Shown here one piece after another: positions 5,223 to 5,914 of a stretch of 5,914 nucleotides of DNA; positions within the stretch are counted from its first letter, which is position 1, and every line of letters begins with the position of its first letter. The notes under the pieces were generated by a model. It did not search any database and was not told the origin of the DNA. It worked only from the letters and a program-made list of their open reading frames with translations. The translations under genes were made by a program, and so were the position numbers. This DNA is from Anaerolineae bacterium CG2_30_58_95 (lineage in GTDB: Bacteria; Chloroflexota; Anaerolineae; Anaerolineales; Villigracilaceae): contig MNXK01000119.1 in NCBI GenBank assembly GCA_001872165.1, positions 1 to 5,914 of the forward strand. The letters are read 5' to 3'.

Positions 5223-5577
5223 CAGGTCAACATTGATAAAAGCACTAAATTCTATGCTCGCCCAAAACGTGACCGTGACGGAGGATACTCTCATCGTGGA
5301 TCTGTACGACGGGCGCACGATTTCCGTTCCACTCGCCTGGTATCCTCGCCTGTTGTATGGAAGCCCACAAGAAAGGAACAACTGGCAGTTGATTGGTATG
5401 GGTGAAGGCATTCATTGGCCTGACCTTGACGAAGATCTCAGCGTCGAAGGGATTGTGTTCGGCAGAGCATCCGGCGAAAGCCAGCGTTCGTTCAAACGCT
5501 GGCTGGAAGCGCGTGAAGGGGCGCTCGAGCAGCCCCTGCCCCAGGTCGCCGAAAAGAAGGCGAAGTACGGCAAATAG
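5212..5577 (+). CDS. DUF2442 family protein, copy 3
   Basis: A 121-residue DUF2442 protein with the canonical core [28 protein letters not shown], then [22 protein letters not shown], followed by [15 protein letters not shown] and the tail [12 protein letters not shown]. It is closer to copy 1 than to copy 2 in architecture. The ATG at 5212 overlaps the end of copy 2 by 11 bases and is preceded by GAAGG (5201-5205) with 6-base spacing. A later ATG at 5254 would remove 14 residues including an STL stretch that aligns with copy 1, so I prefer the upstream start. The third member of the cassette, probably co-transcribed from the DUF4160 promoter. Its last 86 bases overlap the convergent methyltransferase gene on the other strand. 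Confidence 0.87.
   Translation: MPNSRSTLIKALNSMLAQNVTVTEDTLIVDLYDGRTISVPLAWYPRLLYGSPQERNNWQLIGMGEGIHWPDLDEDLSVEGIVFGRASGESQRSFKRWLEAREGALEQPLPQVAEKKAKYGK
5468..5513 (+). repeat. Near-identical DNA segment shared by DUF2442 copies 1 and 3 (second copy)
   Basis: Partner of 4813-4858, in direct orientation about 655 bases away. Copy 2, which lies between them, lacks this segment. Direct repeats of this length could recombine to delete the intervening genes. Confidence 0.7.
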
Positions 5578-5914
5578 TTTTAATACACACCAACCCCTTC
5601 AAATACGCTCCCTCGGGAAAATTGAGCGCCACCGGGTGATCGGGGCTTTGGGATAAATGCTCGATGATCTGCGCCTCCACACCCGCATCCAGGGCAGCCC
5701 CGGCGACGATTTTCTGGAACAGGGCCGCGTCCACGCCGCCGGAGCAGGAGAAGGTGACCAGGATCCCACCTGGACGCAGCAGCTTGAATGCCAGCAGGTT
5801 GATATCCTTGTAGCCGCGCGCTGCCTTCTCGGCCTGGGCCGCTGTGGGCGCGAACTTGGGCGGGTCGAGGATGATCATATCGAACGTGCGGCCTTCGTCG
5901 CGGAAGGTGCGCAG
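5492..5914 (-). CDS. rlmI: RlmI-like SAM-dependent rRNA methyltransferase (C-terminal part)
   Basis: The frame is open from the window edge, so the N-terminal PUA domain and SAM-binding motif I are outside. The 140 visible residues include motif IV (ILDPPKF), the family stretch [17 protein letters not shown], the motif [15 protein letters not shown] containing the cysteine conserved in these 5-methylcytosine enzymes, and the C-terminal [20 protein letters not shown]. Members methylate cytosine in 23S rRNA (C1962 in E. coli). Family members usually end near YLKGL plus a few residues. Here the frame runs on 27 further residues ([10 protein letters not shown] and on) that are antisense to DUF2442 copy 3, ending at TGA 5494-5492. 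The extension begins almost exactly at the stop codon of copy 3, suggesting that the original stop was lost when the cassette arrived or changed. No terminator separates the convergent genes. The exact position methylated is inferred from the family. Confidence 0.87.
   Translation of the reverse strand: MRTFRDEGRTFDMIILDPPKFAPTAAQAEKAARGYKDINLLAFKLLRPGGILVTFSCSGGVDAALFQKIVAGAALDAGVEAQIIEHLSQSPDHPVALNFPEGAYLKGLVCIKTICRTSPSFRRPGAGAARAPLHALPASV

Overview
The window looks like a stretch of a bacterial chromosome, most likely from a Chloroflexota (Anaerolineae-type) organism. That assignment is an inference. It rests on the short dispersed repeat families (a CCCTCTCCC/GGGAGAGGG palindrome and a GAGCGAAGTCGAAG unit), on small lineage-type membrane proteins I cannot place in any well-known family, and on high-GC coding with Gram-type Shine-Dalgarno sites mixed with apparently leaderless starts. 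No marker gene in the window fixes the taxonomy.

Layout, left to right. (1) 1-760, minus strand: recX, whose stop overlaps the start (ATGA) of a small membrane protein cut by the window edge. The recX ribosome-binding site lies inside a composite intergenic repeat (775-844), and a fragment of the same repeat appears inside the recX reading frame. (2) 761-1340: a long divergent intergenic region between recX and maeB. It holds the repeat, a 27-base near-perfect palindrome that looks like an operator, and candidate promoter elements, but no gene. (3) 1341-3614, plus strand: a complete maeB-type malic enzyme with a C-terminal phosphotransacetylase-like domain, the only central-metabolism gene here. 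(4) 3662-4341: two small membrane proteins of unknown function, separated by a strong palindrome that contains the first gene's stop codon. (5) 4352-5577: an accessory cassette of one DUF4160 protein followed by three tandem DUF2442 proteins, tightly packed with overlaps, in the style of a toxin-antitoxin module with a triplicated partner. (6) 5492-5914, minus strand: the C-terminal part of an RlmI-like rRNA methyltransferase, converging on and overlapping the last DUF2442 gene.

The metabolic and housekeeping genes (recX, maeB, rlmI-like) are conventional. The interest lies in the DUF4160/DUF2442 cassette, its internal segmental similarity, the way it appears to have extended the neighbouring methyltransferase frame, the putative maeB operator, and the repeat elements that touch recX expression and coding.
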